Source of the DNA: SZAS-103 sp038216155
GTDB taxonomy: Bacteria; Pseudomonadota; Gammaproteobacteria; Xanthomonadales; Xanthomonadaceae
Assembly: GCA_038216155.1 (NCBI GenBank)
Contig: JBBQQH010000071.1
Location: 1-14,048 of the forward strand
Length of the DNA: 14,048 nucleotides
Direction: 5' to 3'
A program made the position numbers and the translations under genes. Of this stretch, positions 1-7,130 are shown in pieces (the first letter of the stretch is position 1; every line of letters begins with the position of its first letter). The notes beneath the pieces were generated by a model. That model was not told the origin of the DNA. It did no database searches and saw only the letters and a program-made list of their open reading frames with translations.

Positions 1-156
1 GCAAACGACATTGCAGCGGTACGAAACCCTCTACAACCAACACCTGCCGCAGCGTGCGCTGGGCAATATCACGCCCCTGCAAGCCATTCGAGCCTGGTGC
101 ACCAAGCGCCCGGAACTATTTATCCGAAAGCCAAAGAATCAGACGGGACTAGACAA
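1..156 (+). mobile_element. Right end of an IS481-family insertion sequence (partial)
   Basis: The transposase tail runs to the window's left edge. The sequence GACGGGACTAGACA ends at 156, so the element read inward would start TGTCTAGTCCCGTC. A TGT start is usual for IS481-family inverted repeats. The exact boundary is an inference because the partner end lies outside the window; it could also lie a few dozen bases further right. Nothing recognisable is seen between here and the hydrolase stop at 270. Confidence 0.45.
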
Positions 157-160
157 CTAG
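2..160 (+). CDS. IS481-family transposase, C-terminal fragment
   Basis: This frame is open from the window edge and gives about 52 residues before a TAG stop. It contains LQRYETLYNQHLPQRALG, then TPLQAIRAW and a PELF motif. This is the typical C-terminal tail of IS481-family DDE transposases (end of the integrase core), enzymes that cut and join the element's DNA ends. The catalytic residues lie upstream of the window, so intactness cannot be judged. It is recognised from family knowledge of the tail sequence, and no other family fits as well. The neighbouring hydrolase is convergent with it. Confidence 0.8.
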   Translation, partial: QTTLQRYETLYNQHLPQRALGNITPLQAIRAWCTKRPELFIRKPKNQTGLDN

Positions 161-269
161 CTAGCATGAGTGCCGCGAAGACCGCTGGAGCTATACGAAA
201 GATCGTCATCAGTTCGTATGCCTATTCCACTCATTCTGTAGTGAAAGCCGAGAAGGCGAGAAAAGAAGT

Positions 270-1400
270 TCAGGGGCCCACCGGACGATGCCCACTGCTA
301 CTCCAACTAGTCAGAATTTTGAAATCATCTCGAATCTGCACAGGTGAAAAATCGCAGTGACCATCACCTACGGCCGGCAATACTAGCGGCAGAGTCTTTC
401 CGCCAGCCGCACTCGTCAGCGCTGGATAGATGGAATGGTAGCGTACTGGAACCGTAGGATCATTGTTGTTGTACTGAAGCACCACGGGCTTTTCGACATT
501 GCCCGTAAAGTTTCCAGTCCTAGCAACGTAATCGATGGCAGTCCTATCGCCGCTGTAGCGATGAACGCCCTTGTTAAATGCGGCATCGTCTCCGAAACCG
601 GAGTAATTCGTTGTTCGATTGTCGACAGGCATGCCGCCCGCACGCACTTTCATTTCGTGCAGCACCAGGTATTGGAGACTGATGAGTCCTGCAAGCCCGG
701 CTCTCGAAACCTCTGCGTGAGCAGCGAGGATGTTGGCAGCGCTTTCGTTGCCTTTGAGAGCTGACTCGGCGGCCGTGATGATCGACTCTTGGTCCATGTC
801 GGCTGCTGTCGGATCCGAAAGGCCGCCCGCGGGAAGTCCGACCGCGTGTGGGAAGAAATAATCAAACGCCACCAATGCGGTGAGTGCGTCCTCGAAAACG
901 CGCGTTGCGGGCGCATTGACGCCGCACAACGACAAGGCACCGTCATAATGATCTTCGTACTTTTCCAAGCTTGCCAGTGAGACTAGTCCGCCGAGCGAGA
1001 ACCCGACCAGATAGGTTCGACCAGGCTTGCCATATTTCTGCCAGAAATAGGTGCGGAGCTGCTCGTTGTCGGGGATCGCGTCAGCGACAGCCCAGCCTTG
1101 CGACGCATAGGCACTTTGAGCAACCGCATATCCATCAGCCAGAAAACCAGTTGTCGCCTCGTCTTGAGCCCACGGCGTTGCACGAGGCACGCCCTTGGGC
1201 TCATACCCATGCAGCAGCATGACAAGCTCACCATTCCAGTTGGCCGGGATATCGACCCGGTACGGAGCACGCTCCAGAGAGCCGCTGTCAAGTACAGGCG
1301 TGCCTTTGCGAAACTGATGCGCAGTCGCCCAGGACGCGGAATCCGCGACAAAAACAATGGCGAGAGCGAACACGAAAGATCGAGCAACATTCCACGTCAT
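270..1400 (-). CDS. Exported alpha/beta hydrolase (serine hydrolase)
   Basis: The 376-aa protein has an N-terminal signal peptide (positive MTWNVARSF, then a hydrophobic stretch to about residue 20, with AxA-like sites near 22-27), so it is probably periplasmic or secreted. An alpha/beta-hydrolase fold is indicated by LLHGY at 62-66 (oxyanion region) and a nucleophile elbow GFSLGG at 133-138 with Ser135. Asp314 in NNDPTVPV and His348 in GDGHCDF would complete the triad. It should hydrolyse an ester or peptide bond; the substrate is unknown. The ATG at 1400 is preferred because GGAG lies about 9 nt upstream. A GTG at 1430 would add 10 residues ahead of the signal peptide and looks wrong. It stands alone, with no operon partners. 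Confidence 0.8.
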   Translation of the reverse strand: MTWNVARSFVFALAIVFVADSASWATAHQFRKGTPVLDSGSLERAPYRVDIPANWNGELVMLLHGYEPKGVPRATPWAQDEATTGFLADGYAVAQSAYASQGWAVADAIPDNEQLRTYFWQKYGKPGRTYLVGFSLGGLVSLASLEKYEDHYDGALSLCGVNAPATRVFEDALTALVAFDYFFPHAVGLPAGGLSDPTAADMDQESIITAAESALKGNESAANILAAHAEVSRAGLAGLISLQYLVLHEMKVRAGGMPVDNRTTNYSGFGDDAAFNKGVHRYSGDRTAIDYVARTGNFTGNVEKPVVLQYNNNDPTVPVRYHSIYPALTSAAGGKTLPLVLPAVGDGHCDFSPVQIRDDFKILTSWSSSGHRPVGP

Positions 1401-1571
1401 GCGAAATTCTCCATCCGGATGTGGCCACACTCACGGTTAGCAGCACGCGACCCGCTCGTCCATGTTGAACGTGCGTTTAGACCTCACTCTACGTCGCGTA
1501 ACTCGATTCTGCCACGGACGACGACCAGCTCTCGACGTTGCACTTCAAGATTGAATCCACGCACCCTCCAC

Positions 1572-1600
1572 GTGCCACCCAGCCCCATTTCCGCTACACT
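1572..1600 (+). promoter_or_regulatory. Putative sigma-70 promoter of the SRP RNA gene
   Basis: GTGCCA at 1572-1577 (4 of 6 to TTGACA) and TACACT at 1595-1600 (4 of 6 to TATAAT) are separated by 17 bp and followed by a GC-rich stretch. Transcription from about 1607 would give a leader of roughly 37 nt before the mature RNA, to be removed by processing (RNase P in E. coli). Moderate match only. Confidence 0.4.
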
Positions 1601-1643
1601 CCACGCCCTCGCAACACCGCGCAGTGAATCCGCGCCAATCAAT

Positions 1644-1751
1644 GGTGGCCCCGTTGGCCCCTCGCGACGCTAGGTTGAAAATCCCGCCAGGGCCGGAAGG
1701 CAGCAACGGTATTGACTGATGCGGGCGCCGAGGTCAGCCGGCGGGGCTGCC
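1644..1751 (+). ncRNA. ffs: Signal recognition particle RNA, small bacterial (4.5S) type
   Basis: The centre carries the signature GGGCCGGAAGGCAGCA (1690-1705), the GGAA tetraloop plus asymmetric loop to which the Ffh M domain binds. The ends pair: GGTGGCCCCG at 1644-1653 can pair over its full length (including G-U pairs) with CGGGGCTGCC at 1742-1751. The length of about 108 nt is close to the 114 nt of E. coli 4.5S RNA. The RNA acts with Ffh and FtsY to target nascent inner-membrane proteins. Its last 36 nt, together with the terminator and downstream sequence, recur at 176-bp spacing. Exact mature ends are inferred from pairing. Confidence 0.93.
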
Positions 1752-1759
1752 GCCTTTTT
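1740..1759 (+). terminator. Intrinsic terminator of ffs
   Basis: GGCGG (1740-1744), loop GGCTG, CCGCC (1750-1754), then five Ts. The stem overlaps the 3' end of the SRP RNA, so the terminator hairpin and the mature terminal helix are alternative pairings. The same hairpin recurs at 1916-1935 and 2092-2110 in the tandem copies. Confidence 0.75.
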
Positions 1760-1891
1760 GACAGGTCAATACCGACGGTTGTAGAGCTCGGCTCCTGCCT
1801 CGCCAACAACTCGCCCTGAGCTGTCCTGCTCCGGGCGTTCCATGCGGCGCGGCATGCCACTGGCATCCCGCAAGCGCCGCCTCTCACTCAA

Positions 1892-1935
1892 CTGATGCGG
1901 GCGCCGAGGTCAGCCGGCGGGGCTGCCGCCTTTTT
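1892..1935 (+). pseudogene. Truncated SRP RNA 3' fragment with terminator, copy 2
   Basis: Identical to the last part of the SRP RNA from CTGATGCGGG through the GGCGG/CCGCC hairpin and T-run. The 5' half and the GGAA loop are missing and no promoter is obvious directly upstream. It could act as a second terminator for read-through from ffs. Confidence 0.8.
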
Positions 1936-2067
1936 ACCAAGTCAATACCGACGGTTGTAGAGCTCGGCTCCTGCCTCGCCAACAACTCGCCCTGCGCTGT
2001 CCTGCTCCGGGCGTCCCATGCGGCGCGGCATGCCACTGGCATCCCGCAAGCGCCGCCTCTCACTCGA

Positions 2068-2110
2068 CTGATGCGGGCGCCGAGGTCAGCCGGCGGGGCT
2101 GCCGCCTTTT
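2068..2110 (+). pseudogene. Truncated SRP RNA 3' fragment with terminator, copy 3
   Basis: Second downstream copy of the SRP RNA 3' strand and terminator hairpin, with a T-run of four rather than five. Like copy 2 it lacks the functional core of the RNA. Confidence 0.8.
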
Positions 2111-2193
2111 CACTGTGTCAATACCGACGGTTGTAAGGCTCGGCTCCCTGCCTCGCCAACAACTTGCCCTGCGCTGTCCTGCTGCCGCATTTC

Positions 2194-5100
2194 TCAATGA
2201 CTCGGCGCAACACCATTGACTTCCGGCTCAAGGGGCTGCTGCCCAGCGCGCTTCAACTGCGCATTCACGGCCGCCAAATCGGTAGACGTCACACCACGCC
2301 AATTCGCCAGCGCGTGCTCCACCAATGGCATCAGCTTGTCGTAGCCCGCCAGCGCATCGGTGGTTGGTGCTCCATCGGCGCCATCTGCTGCACCTGCAAG
2401 CTTGTCGAGCGCCTCGCGCACGAAGCGCAGGCTTTCGGTAGATGTGGCCGGCATTGCACTGGCGTTGTTTGGATTGGGCGTATCGACGAGGCCGGAAACG
2501 ACTTTTAGTTTGCGATCGAACTCGTCCAACACGGTTACCAGCGGTGGTGCAGCCTTGATGCGCACAGTCGTCACCGCCGCGTGCAAAGTATTGGCCTGCG
2601 TCTGCGCGGCCGCAACTCGCGCCCGCGCAACTTCAACCTTACGCGCAAACGCGAACTGTTGCGCATAGTCGGCAGTCGTCAGCGTGATGCGTGGGTCTGG
2701 TGCGATTGTCAGCGGCTGGCGGAAAGTCTTTCCATCCACTTGCAACTCGACCGTGTAACGATCCGGTGGAGCCCAGACGCCATCGGCAAATGCATCGCCA
2801 TCAGCCAGCGCAGGTAGTGATGGATAGCGAATGGGCCACAGAAAACGATGCAGCCCGAGTGTCGTCGCCAGTGTAGACGGCGGCGGAGACCATTCGGGCA
2901 TGGCACCGATCGTCGCGAGATCGAGCTTGGGCGCTTTGTCCGTACTCGCGTAATGGCGCACGAGGTGACCACCGGAATCGCGGATCGACAATTGCAGCGG
3001 CTGCTTCGGCGTGCTGGCAAGAAAATAATCCAGCCGTGCGCCGAATGCCGGATTGACTGCGGTCGGCTCATCCTTTGGCAATGGCGTGCCGGTGAATCCG
3101 GCTGGTCGCACGCGAATCGCAGTGGACGGCGCGAACAAACGCGTCGCACCCGGCGTACAGTCCGTGTTGAACTGACGCAGCGACGCAACATCATCGAGAA
3201 TCCAGAAGCCGCGCCCGTGGGTGGCGATCACCAGATCATCGCCATGAACGTCGATATCGCGCACCGACGTGCGCGGCAGATTCATCTGCAACGGCTGCCA
3301 GCGCGCGCCATCGTCGAACGAGACATACATGCCCAGCTCGGTGGCCGCGTACAGCAGCCCGCGCTGCTTCGGATCCTCGCGCACCGCGTTGACGAAGTCG
3401 CCGTCGCGAATGCCGGTGACGATCGATTCCCAATGGGCACCGCCATCGCGTGTCCGGTAGATGTATGGGCGACGATCATCGAGTCGATGACGATCGATTG
3501 CAGCGTACGCGGTGCCGGCATCGAAATGCGAGGCCTCGATCATTCCGACCTTCGACCACACCGTCAGCGCGCTCGGCGTCACGTTGTCCCAATGCGCACC
3601 TTCATCACGGGTGCGCCAGATCAGGCCGTCGTCGGTGCCCAGCCACAGCAGCTTTGCATCCAGCGGCGACGGCGCGATTGCATAGATCACGCCGCGACGG
3701 TCGTTGCCGCCGTGATTGGCGGCGGTGACCGCATCTAAATTTGCGGGAACTTCAATTTTTTCGCGGGTCAGATCCGGGCTGATCGTGTCCCAGTGCGCGC
3801 CCTGATCGCGGGTGCGAAATAATTTCTGGTTCGCGTAATACAGCACCTTTGAATCGACCTTGTTGAACACCAGCGGCAAGGTCCAGGTGCGCCGATAGAG
3901 TTCGTCAGGTTCGGCCAGTGTGGGATCGAGTGAGCGCGTCTGCTCGGTGCGCAGATCGAATCGGTCCACGCCGCCGCCATAGACGATGTCGGGATCATTC
4001 GGATCGGGCGCAATCATTCCCGCCTCGCCGCCGGCGGTGACTTCCTTGAACTGTTCCATGCTGATCAGCGCGTTGCCGGTGGCCGCGCTCGGCAACGCGA
4101 CCGCGCCGGAATCCTGCTGCGCGCCGTAGACGCGATACGGAAACCGGTTGTCGGTGCTGACGTGATACATCTGCGCGGTTGGCTGGTTGTGCCAGCTCGA
4201 CCACGTCGCCCCACCGTTCAAGGTGACGATCGCGCCTTGATCGACGCCGAGAATCTGCCGTTGCGGATTGGCCGGATCGATCCACAACTCGTGAAAATCA
4301 TCGCCAGTCGGATCGCCCTTGAGCGGAATGAAATGCACGCCGCCATCGTCCGAGCGCAGCACGATGGTATTCATCGCATACACGCGATCGGCGTTGACCG
4401 GATCGACCGTGATGCGCCCGAAATACCAGCCGCGCTGCCAGATGCGGATATCGCCGCTGGTCTTGCGCCAATGCGCGCCCGCATCATCGGACCGATACAA
4501 CCCGCCATCGTCGCCATCGACGATCGCGTACACCCGCGAAGGTTCGTTCGGCGCTACCGCGATGCCGATTCGCCCGACACCCTGATCGGGGAAACCATTG
4601 CCCTTGATCTGCGTCCACGTGCTGCCGCCATCGATGGATTTGTACAAACCCGAGCCTGGCCCGCTGGCAGGCGGATAGAAACTCCACGGCGTGCGCCGGG
4701 CCTGCCACATCGCCGCGTAAATCACGTTTGGATGGCCGGGTTCGAACGCAAGATCAGTTGCGCCCACTGCATCGCCTTCGCCCAGCACCCGCTGCCAATG
4801 CGCGCCGCCATCATGCGAACGAAACACGCCGCGCTGTGCATTCGGACCATAGGGATGGCCGAGCGCTGCGACAAATACAGTGTTCGCGTCGGCCGGATCG
4901 ATCAGAATCTTGCCAATTTGCTGGCTATCCTCGAGCCCGATCTTCTTCCAGATTTTTCCGCCGTCAGAGGACCGGTACATACCATCGCCCTGCGCGATGT
5001 CCGAGCGCATGTCGGCCTCGCCACTGCCGACGTAAATCACCTTGGGATCTGAATCGGCAACCGCGATTGCGCCGATCGATCCCACTGGTTGCGAATCGAA

Positions 5101-5352
5101 AATCGGTTGCCAGGTGCGTCCGGCATCTAGCGTTTCCCAGACGCCGCCGTTGACCGCACCAAAATAGAAATGCTGCGGCTGGTTCAACACACCGGCAACC
5201 GCCAGCACGCGACCACCGCGAAACGGCCCCAATAGACGCCAGTGCAGATCACCGTAGTGCGATGCGCTGTTTTCGACCGCTGCGGGCGTGGTTCCAATAG
5301 AGCCCAACGTGGATACGCACACGATGGCGGCGATCATGAAGCGATTTCGCAT
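2194..5352 (-). CDS. Exported Asp-box (BNR) beta-propeller protein, VPS10/glycosyl hydrolase-like
   Basis: 1052 aa with a signal peptide (MRNRF, hydrophobic to about residue 20, TTPAA as likely cleavage region). About eleven Asp-box-type motifs of the S/T-x-D-x-G-x-x-W kind are spread through the first 700 residues. Examples are TLDAGRTW at 74-81, SSDGGKIW, SHDGGAHW, SIDGGSTW, TRDQGAHW, TRDEGAHW, TRDGGAHW and SFDDGARW. They indicate one or two sialidase/sortilin-type propellers. The C-terminal third has an Ig/FlgD-like strand region (PDRYTVELQVDG) and an Ala/Gln-rich helical stretch. Such proteins are common in Xanthomonadales and are often named glycosyl hydrolase, but no catalytic residues can be assigned here. 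The start is firm: AGGAG lies 7 nt upstream of the ATG. It appears monocistronic, preceded by a REP doublet and followed by the SRP repeat. Confidence 0.85.
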   Translation of the reverse strand: MRNRFMIAAIVCVSTLGSIGTTPAAVENSASHYGDLHWRLLGPFRGGRVLAVAGVLNQPQHFYFGAVNGGVWETLDAGRTWQPIFDSQPVGSIGAIAVADSDPKVIYVGSGEADMRSDIAQGDGMYRSSDGGKIWKKIGLEDSQQIGKILIDPADANTVFVAALGHPYGPNAQRGVFRSHDGGAHWQRVLGEGDAVGATDLAFEPGHPNVIYAAMWQARRTPWSFYPPASGPGSGLYKSIDGGSTWTQIKGNGFPDQGVGRIGIAVAPNEPSRVYAIVDGDDGGLYRSDDAGAHWRKTSGDIRIWQRGWYFGRITVDPVNADRVYAMNTIVLRSDDGGVHFIPLKGDPTGDDFHELWIDPANPQRQILGVDQGAIVTLNGGATWSSWHNQPTAQMYHVSTDNRFPYRVYGAQQDSGAVALPSAATGNALISMEQFKEVTAGGEAGMIAPDPNDPDIVYGGGVDRFDLRTEQTRSLDPTLAEPDELYRRTWTLPLVFNKVDSKVLYYANQKLFRTRDQGAHWDTISPDLTREKIEVPANLDAVTAANHGGNDRRGVIYAIAPSPLDAKLLWLGTDDGLIWRTRDEGAHWDNVTPSALTVWSKVGMIEASHFDAGTAYAAIDRHRLDDRRPYIYRTRDGGAHWESIVTGIRDGDFVNAVREDPKQRGLLYAATELGMYVSFDDGARWQPLQMNLPRTSVRDIDVHGDDLVIATHGRGFWILDDVASLRQFNTDCTPGATRLFAPSTAIRVRPAGFTGTPLPKDEPTAVNPAFGARLDYFLASTPKQPLQLSIRDSGGHLVRHYASTDKAPKLDLATIGAMPEWSPPPSTLATTLGLHRFLWPIRYPSLPALADGDAFADGVWAPPDRYTVELQVDGKTFRQPLTIAPDPRITLTTADYAQQFAFARKVEVARARVAAAQTQANTLHAAVTTVRIKAAPPLVTVLDEFDRKLKVVSGLVDTPNPNNASAMPATSTESLRFVREALDKLAGAADGADGAPTTDALAGYDKLMPLVEHALANWRGVTSTDLAAVNAQLKRAGQQPLEPEVNGVAPSH

Positions 5353-5416
5353 GAAGACTCCTTGATGTGCCGATGACTATCCATGCGGCTTAAACTTAAG
5401 AGAACACCCGAACAAC

Positions 5417-5497
5417 CGTCATCCCGGCGAAAGCCGGGACCCATTTTGATCCCAAGAAATTGAAGCACAATGGATCCCGGCTTTCGCCGGGATGACG
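5417..5497. repeat. REP-like inverted repeat doublet 1 (TCCCGG type)
   Basis: The left arm starts CGTCATCCCGGCGAAAGCC at 5417. The right arm, ending in GGGATGACG at 5497, is its reverse complement over about 23 nt, with some 35 nt between. Each arm is itself a small hairpin (CCCGGC-GAAA-GCCGGG). It lies between the Asp-box gene start and the moaE stop, where it could shape transcript ends. The type is common as a dispersed intergenic repeat in proteobacteria. Confidence 0.85.
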
Positions 5498-5570
5498 AGC
5501 GAAGACTTTTTTGGAGGTTCCCCAATTCGGATTCTCAACCTCCAATCAGAAACGCAACGCCTTATCGCGT

Positions 5571-5996
5571 TCAGCCGGATGGATGAATCCACTGTTCATC
5601 GCCATCAACGTAACGTTCGTGCTTCCAAATCGGAACCTGCAATTTCACTTCATCGATGATCCAACGACACGCTGCGAATGCTGCATCGCGATGCGCCGCT
5701 GATACGCCGACCCAGACCGCCATTTCGCCCAGCGCGAGCTCGCCGATCCGATGCACGCAACGCGCATCAACGATATCGAATCGGGTCAGCACCTCACCCA
5801 GCAGACGCTCGCCCTCGGTCTCGGCCAACGCCACATACGATTCGTAAAGCAACCCACGCACCGGCCGGCCAGCGTTGTTGTCACGCACCCAACCTTCAAA
5901 ACTTGCGAACGCGCCAGCGCGATCATCGAGCAATGCCATACGCAATGCTGCGGTGTCGATGGGCTGATCGCTGATCTTAAAGCGCCTTGAAATCAA
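5571..5996 (-). CDS. moaE: Molybdopterin synthase catalytic subunit MoaE
   Basis: With thiocarboxylated MoaD it transfers two sulfurs to cPMP to make molybdopterin, in the cytoplasm. The 141-aa protein aligns through the whole family. Residues expected from E. coli MoaE are present: Arg38 in GWVRDN, His102-Arg103 in SAAHRDAAF, and Lys118 and Lys125 in EVKLQVPIWKHE (E. coli Lys119 and Lys126). The start is TTG at 5996, one base after the moaD stop. It is supported by GGAGG 6 nt upstream and by the family N-terminus; the first in-frame ATG would remove 19 residues. Last gene of the moaC-moaD-moaE block. Confidence 0.95.
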   Translation of the reverse strand: MISRRFKISDQPIDTAALRMALLDDRAGAFASFEGWVRDNNAGRPVRGLLYESYVALAETEGERLLGEVLTRFDIVDARCVHRIGELALGEMAVWVGVSAAHRDAAFAACRWIIDEVKLQVPIWKHERYVDGDEQWIHPSG

Positions 5997-5997
5997 G

Positions 5998-6237
5998 TCA
6001 GCCTCCGCTTACCGGTAGGATGAATGCGATCGTATCGCCATCCTCCACATCGGCACCCCAGTCGGCAAACGCGTCATTGCGTGCCACACGCAGGCGACTC
6101 GACGGCAGCGCGAAGCCATGACGCGCCTTCAGCGACTCGTAGAGTTCGCTCAATGGCATGGGCTCTACCTCGACAATCTCGCTCGCGCATGCCGCCGCAT
6201 CGCGCAGGCTGGCAAAATACAGCACGGTCACACGCAT
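5998..6237 (-). CDS. moaD: Molybdopterin synthase sulfur carrier subunit MoaD
   Basis: 79-aa ubiquitin-fold sulfur carrier. It begins MRVTVLYFASLRD and ends in VSGG; the terminal GlyGly is adenylated (by MoeB in other bacteria) and thiocarboxylated before sulfur transfer in the MoaE complex. The ATG at 6237 is chosen because it fits the family length and shares one base with the moaC stop (TGATG), indicating translational coupling. A longer reading to 6330 only adds moaC-overlapping residues. No moeB is visible in the window. Confidence 0.94.
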   Translation of the reverse strand: MRVTVLYFASLRDAAACASEIVEVEPMPLSELYESLKARHGFALPSSRLRVARNDAFADWGADVEDGDTIAFILPVSGG

Positions 6238-6716
6238 CAGGCGTCCACCTGCCCAACGTCGCGCTTGCCGCCACGCTTTGCGACCAACCGTGTTGGTCCG
6301 ATCACGATCGCATGCGATAGCGCCTTGCACATGTCATAGATCGTGAGGGCGGCAACTGACGCGCCGGTCAATGCTTCCATCTCCACGCCGGTACGATGCA
6401 CAGTGCGCACTTCGCATTCGATCGACAGCGTGCGCTCATCAAGCCAGGCGATCTGGAAACGGCAGCCGTCGATCGGCAACGGATGGCAAAATGGAATCAA
6501 CTCATGCGTGCGCTTGACTGCCATCGTGCCGGCGATGATCGCGGTATCAACCACCGCGCCCTTTGCGCTGCGCATGCCCTGCGCGCGCAAGGATTCGGCA
6601 ACCGCCGCCGGAAACCGCACGCGACTGCTTGCAACGGCAATCCGCCGCGTTGATTGTTTCTCAGACACGTCGACCATCGCCGGGTGGCCAGAGGGATCGA
6701 CGTGGGTAAGTTTCAT
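6237..6716 (-). CDS. moaC: Cyclic pyranopterin monophosphate synthase MoaC
   Basis: MoaC rearranges the MoaA product (3',8-cyclo-7,8-dihydro-GTP) into cPMP. The family motifs are present: HPAMVDVSEK near residues 11-20, KGAVVDTAIIAG, ELIPFCHPL at 72-80, GVEMEALTGAS, and IYDMCKA with Asp128 and Lys131 (same numbers as the E. coli catalytic residues), then AKRGGK. The start at 6716 gives 159 aa and the E. coli-like MKLTHVD N-terminus. ATG at 6737 or GTG at 6749 are possible; only the GTG has a weak GGGA about 10 nt upstream, so the start is uncertain. It begins the moaCDE block. Confidence 0.94.
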   Translation of the reverse strand: MKLTHVDPSGHPAMVDVSEKQSTRRIAVASSRVRFPAAVAESLRAQGMRSAKGAVVDTAIIAGTMAVKRTHELIPFCHPLPIDGCRFQIAWLDERTLSIECEVRTVHRTGVEMEALTGASVAALTIYDMCKALSHAIVIGPTRLVAKRGGKRDVGQVDA

Positions 6717-6783
6717 CGTTTGCTGATTGGACTTCATTCCCGAATTCACAGAATTCTATCCCTTTGCGAATATGTAAAATCCT

Positions 6784-6870
6784 CGTCATTCCCGCGCAGG
6801 CGGGAATCCAGCGACTTTAAGTTACAGAAAGAAGCAACGGCACTGGATTCCCGCCTGCGCGGGAATGACG
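6784..6870. repeat. REP-like inverted repeat doublet 2 (perfect 28-nt arms)
   Basis: The arm at 6784-6811 (starting CGTCATTCCCGCGCAGG) and the arm at 6843-6870 are exact reverse complements over 28 nt, with 31 nt between. It lies just upstream of moaC in the moaA-moaC gap. Perfect identity of the arms suggests recent insertion or ongoing gene conversion. Confidence 0.92.
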
Positions 6871-7130
6871 ATCAAAAGAGATGCACGAGCACTACCACTT
6901 TGCTTGAAGCGTTCTCAGGTGCGCGATCTGCCTGGGAGATCGCAGGCACATGCTGTTTCTAAGTTCGGCATCCTTGTCTCAATAGATCGCAATCGCAAGC
7001 GATTGCGGCCGGTCCATCTTGCTCTGGCCGCCACGGGCGGTCATGCCGGAAATGCAGGAGCAATTTTCCGGCCTGCTGCGGACTTTGGCCGATGCGCGGT
7101 CCGCTACTGGCAGACCGCGAGCGCATCGGC
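6871..7130 (-). other. Hairpin-rich non-coding gap between moaA and moaC
   Basis: No convincing gene. Several dyads follow the moaA stop on the minus strand. 7089-7129: CCGATGCG/CGCATCGG with an inner CGGTC/GACCG. 7045-7072: GCCGGAAA/TTTCCGGC with an inner TGC/GCA. 6988-7007: a perfect 20-nt palindrome, CGCAATCGC-AA-GCGATTGCG. 6923-6943: GCGATCT/AGATCGC. None has a clear T-run, so they look like mRNA-stabilising, attenuating or Rho-associated structures rather than a classic terminator. A molybdenum cofactor riboswitch ahead of moaC was considered, but no conserved core could be recognised by eye. Confidence 0.55.

Larger units (their letters stand above)
1716..2183 (+). repeat. Tandem 176-bp repeat containing the SRP RNA 3' end (2.65 copies)
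   Basis: Copy 1 is 1716-1891, copy 2 is 1892-2067, and copy 3 is 2068-2183 (truncated, with one extra C near 2147). Each starts CTGATGCGGGCGCCGAGG, which is the 3' strand of the SRP RNA. It continues through the terminator and then a non-coding stretch with GTCAATACCGACGGTTG. Copies 1 and 2 also hold a long stem: GCGGCGC pairs with GCGCCGC, with ATGCC-ACT-GGCAT inside (1844-1880 and 2020-2056). Copies differ by only a few substitutions, so the duplication is recent or homogenised. Copies 2 and 3 lack the Ffh-binding loop and cannot be SRP RNAs. Copy 3 stops 10 bp before the stop codon of the convergent Asp-box gene. No coding sequence is seen here. Confidence 0.92.

Noticed and set aside
97..360. 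87-codon plus-strand frame after the IS481 end
   Set aside because: It overlaps the transposase tail in another frame and the antisense of the hydrolase 3' end, with no coding character.
1716..2183. CRISPR-like array from the regular 176-bp repeats
   Set aside because: The period is far too long, there are no unique spacers between short repeats, and the unit is clearly derived from the SRP RNA gene.
2848..5052. Long plus-strand frames (2848-3738, 4162-5052) inside the Asp-box gene
   Set aside because: Arg/His/Ala-rich composition with no domain, fully antisense to a gene with a signal peptide, repeated Asp-box motifs and a good ribosome-binding site.
6717..7130. Molybdenum cofactor riboswitch ahead of moaC
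   Set aside because: Hairpins are present, but no part could be matched by eye to the known Moco RNA core; a covariance search would be needed.
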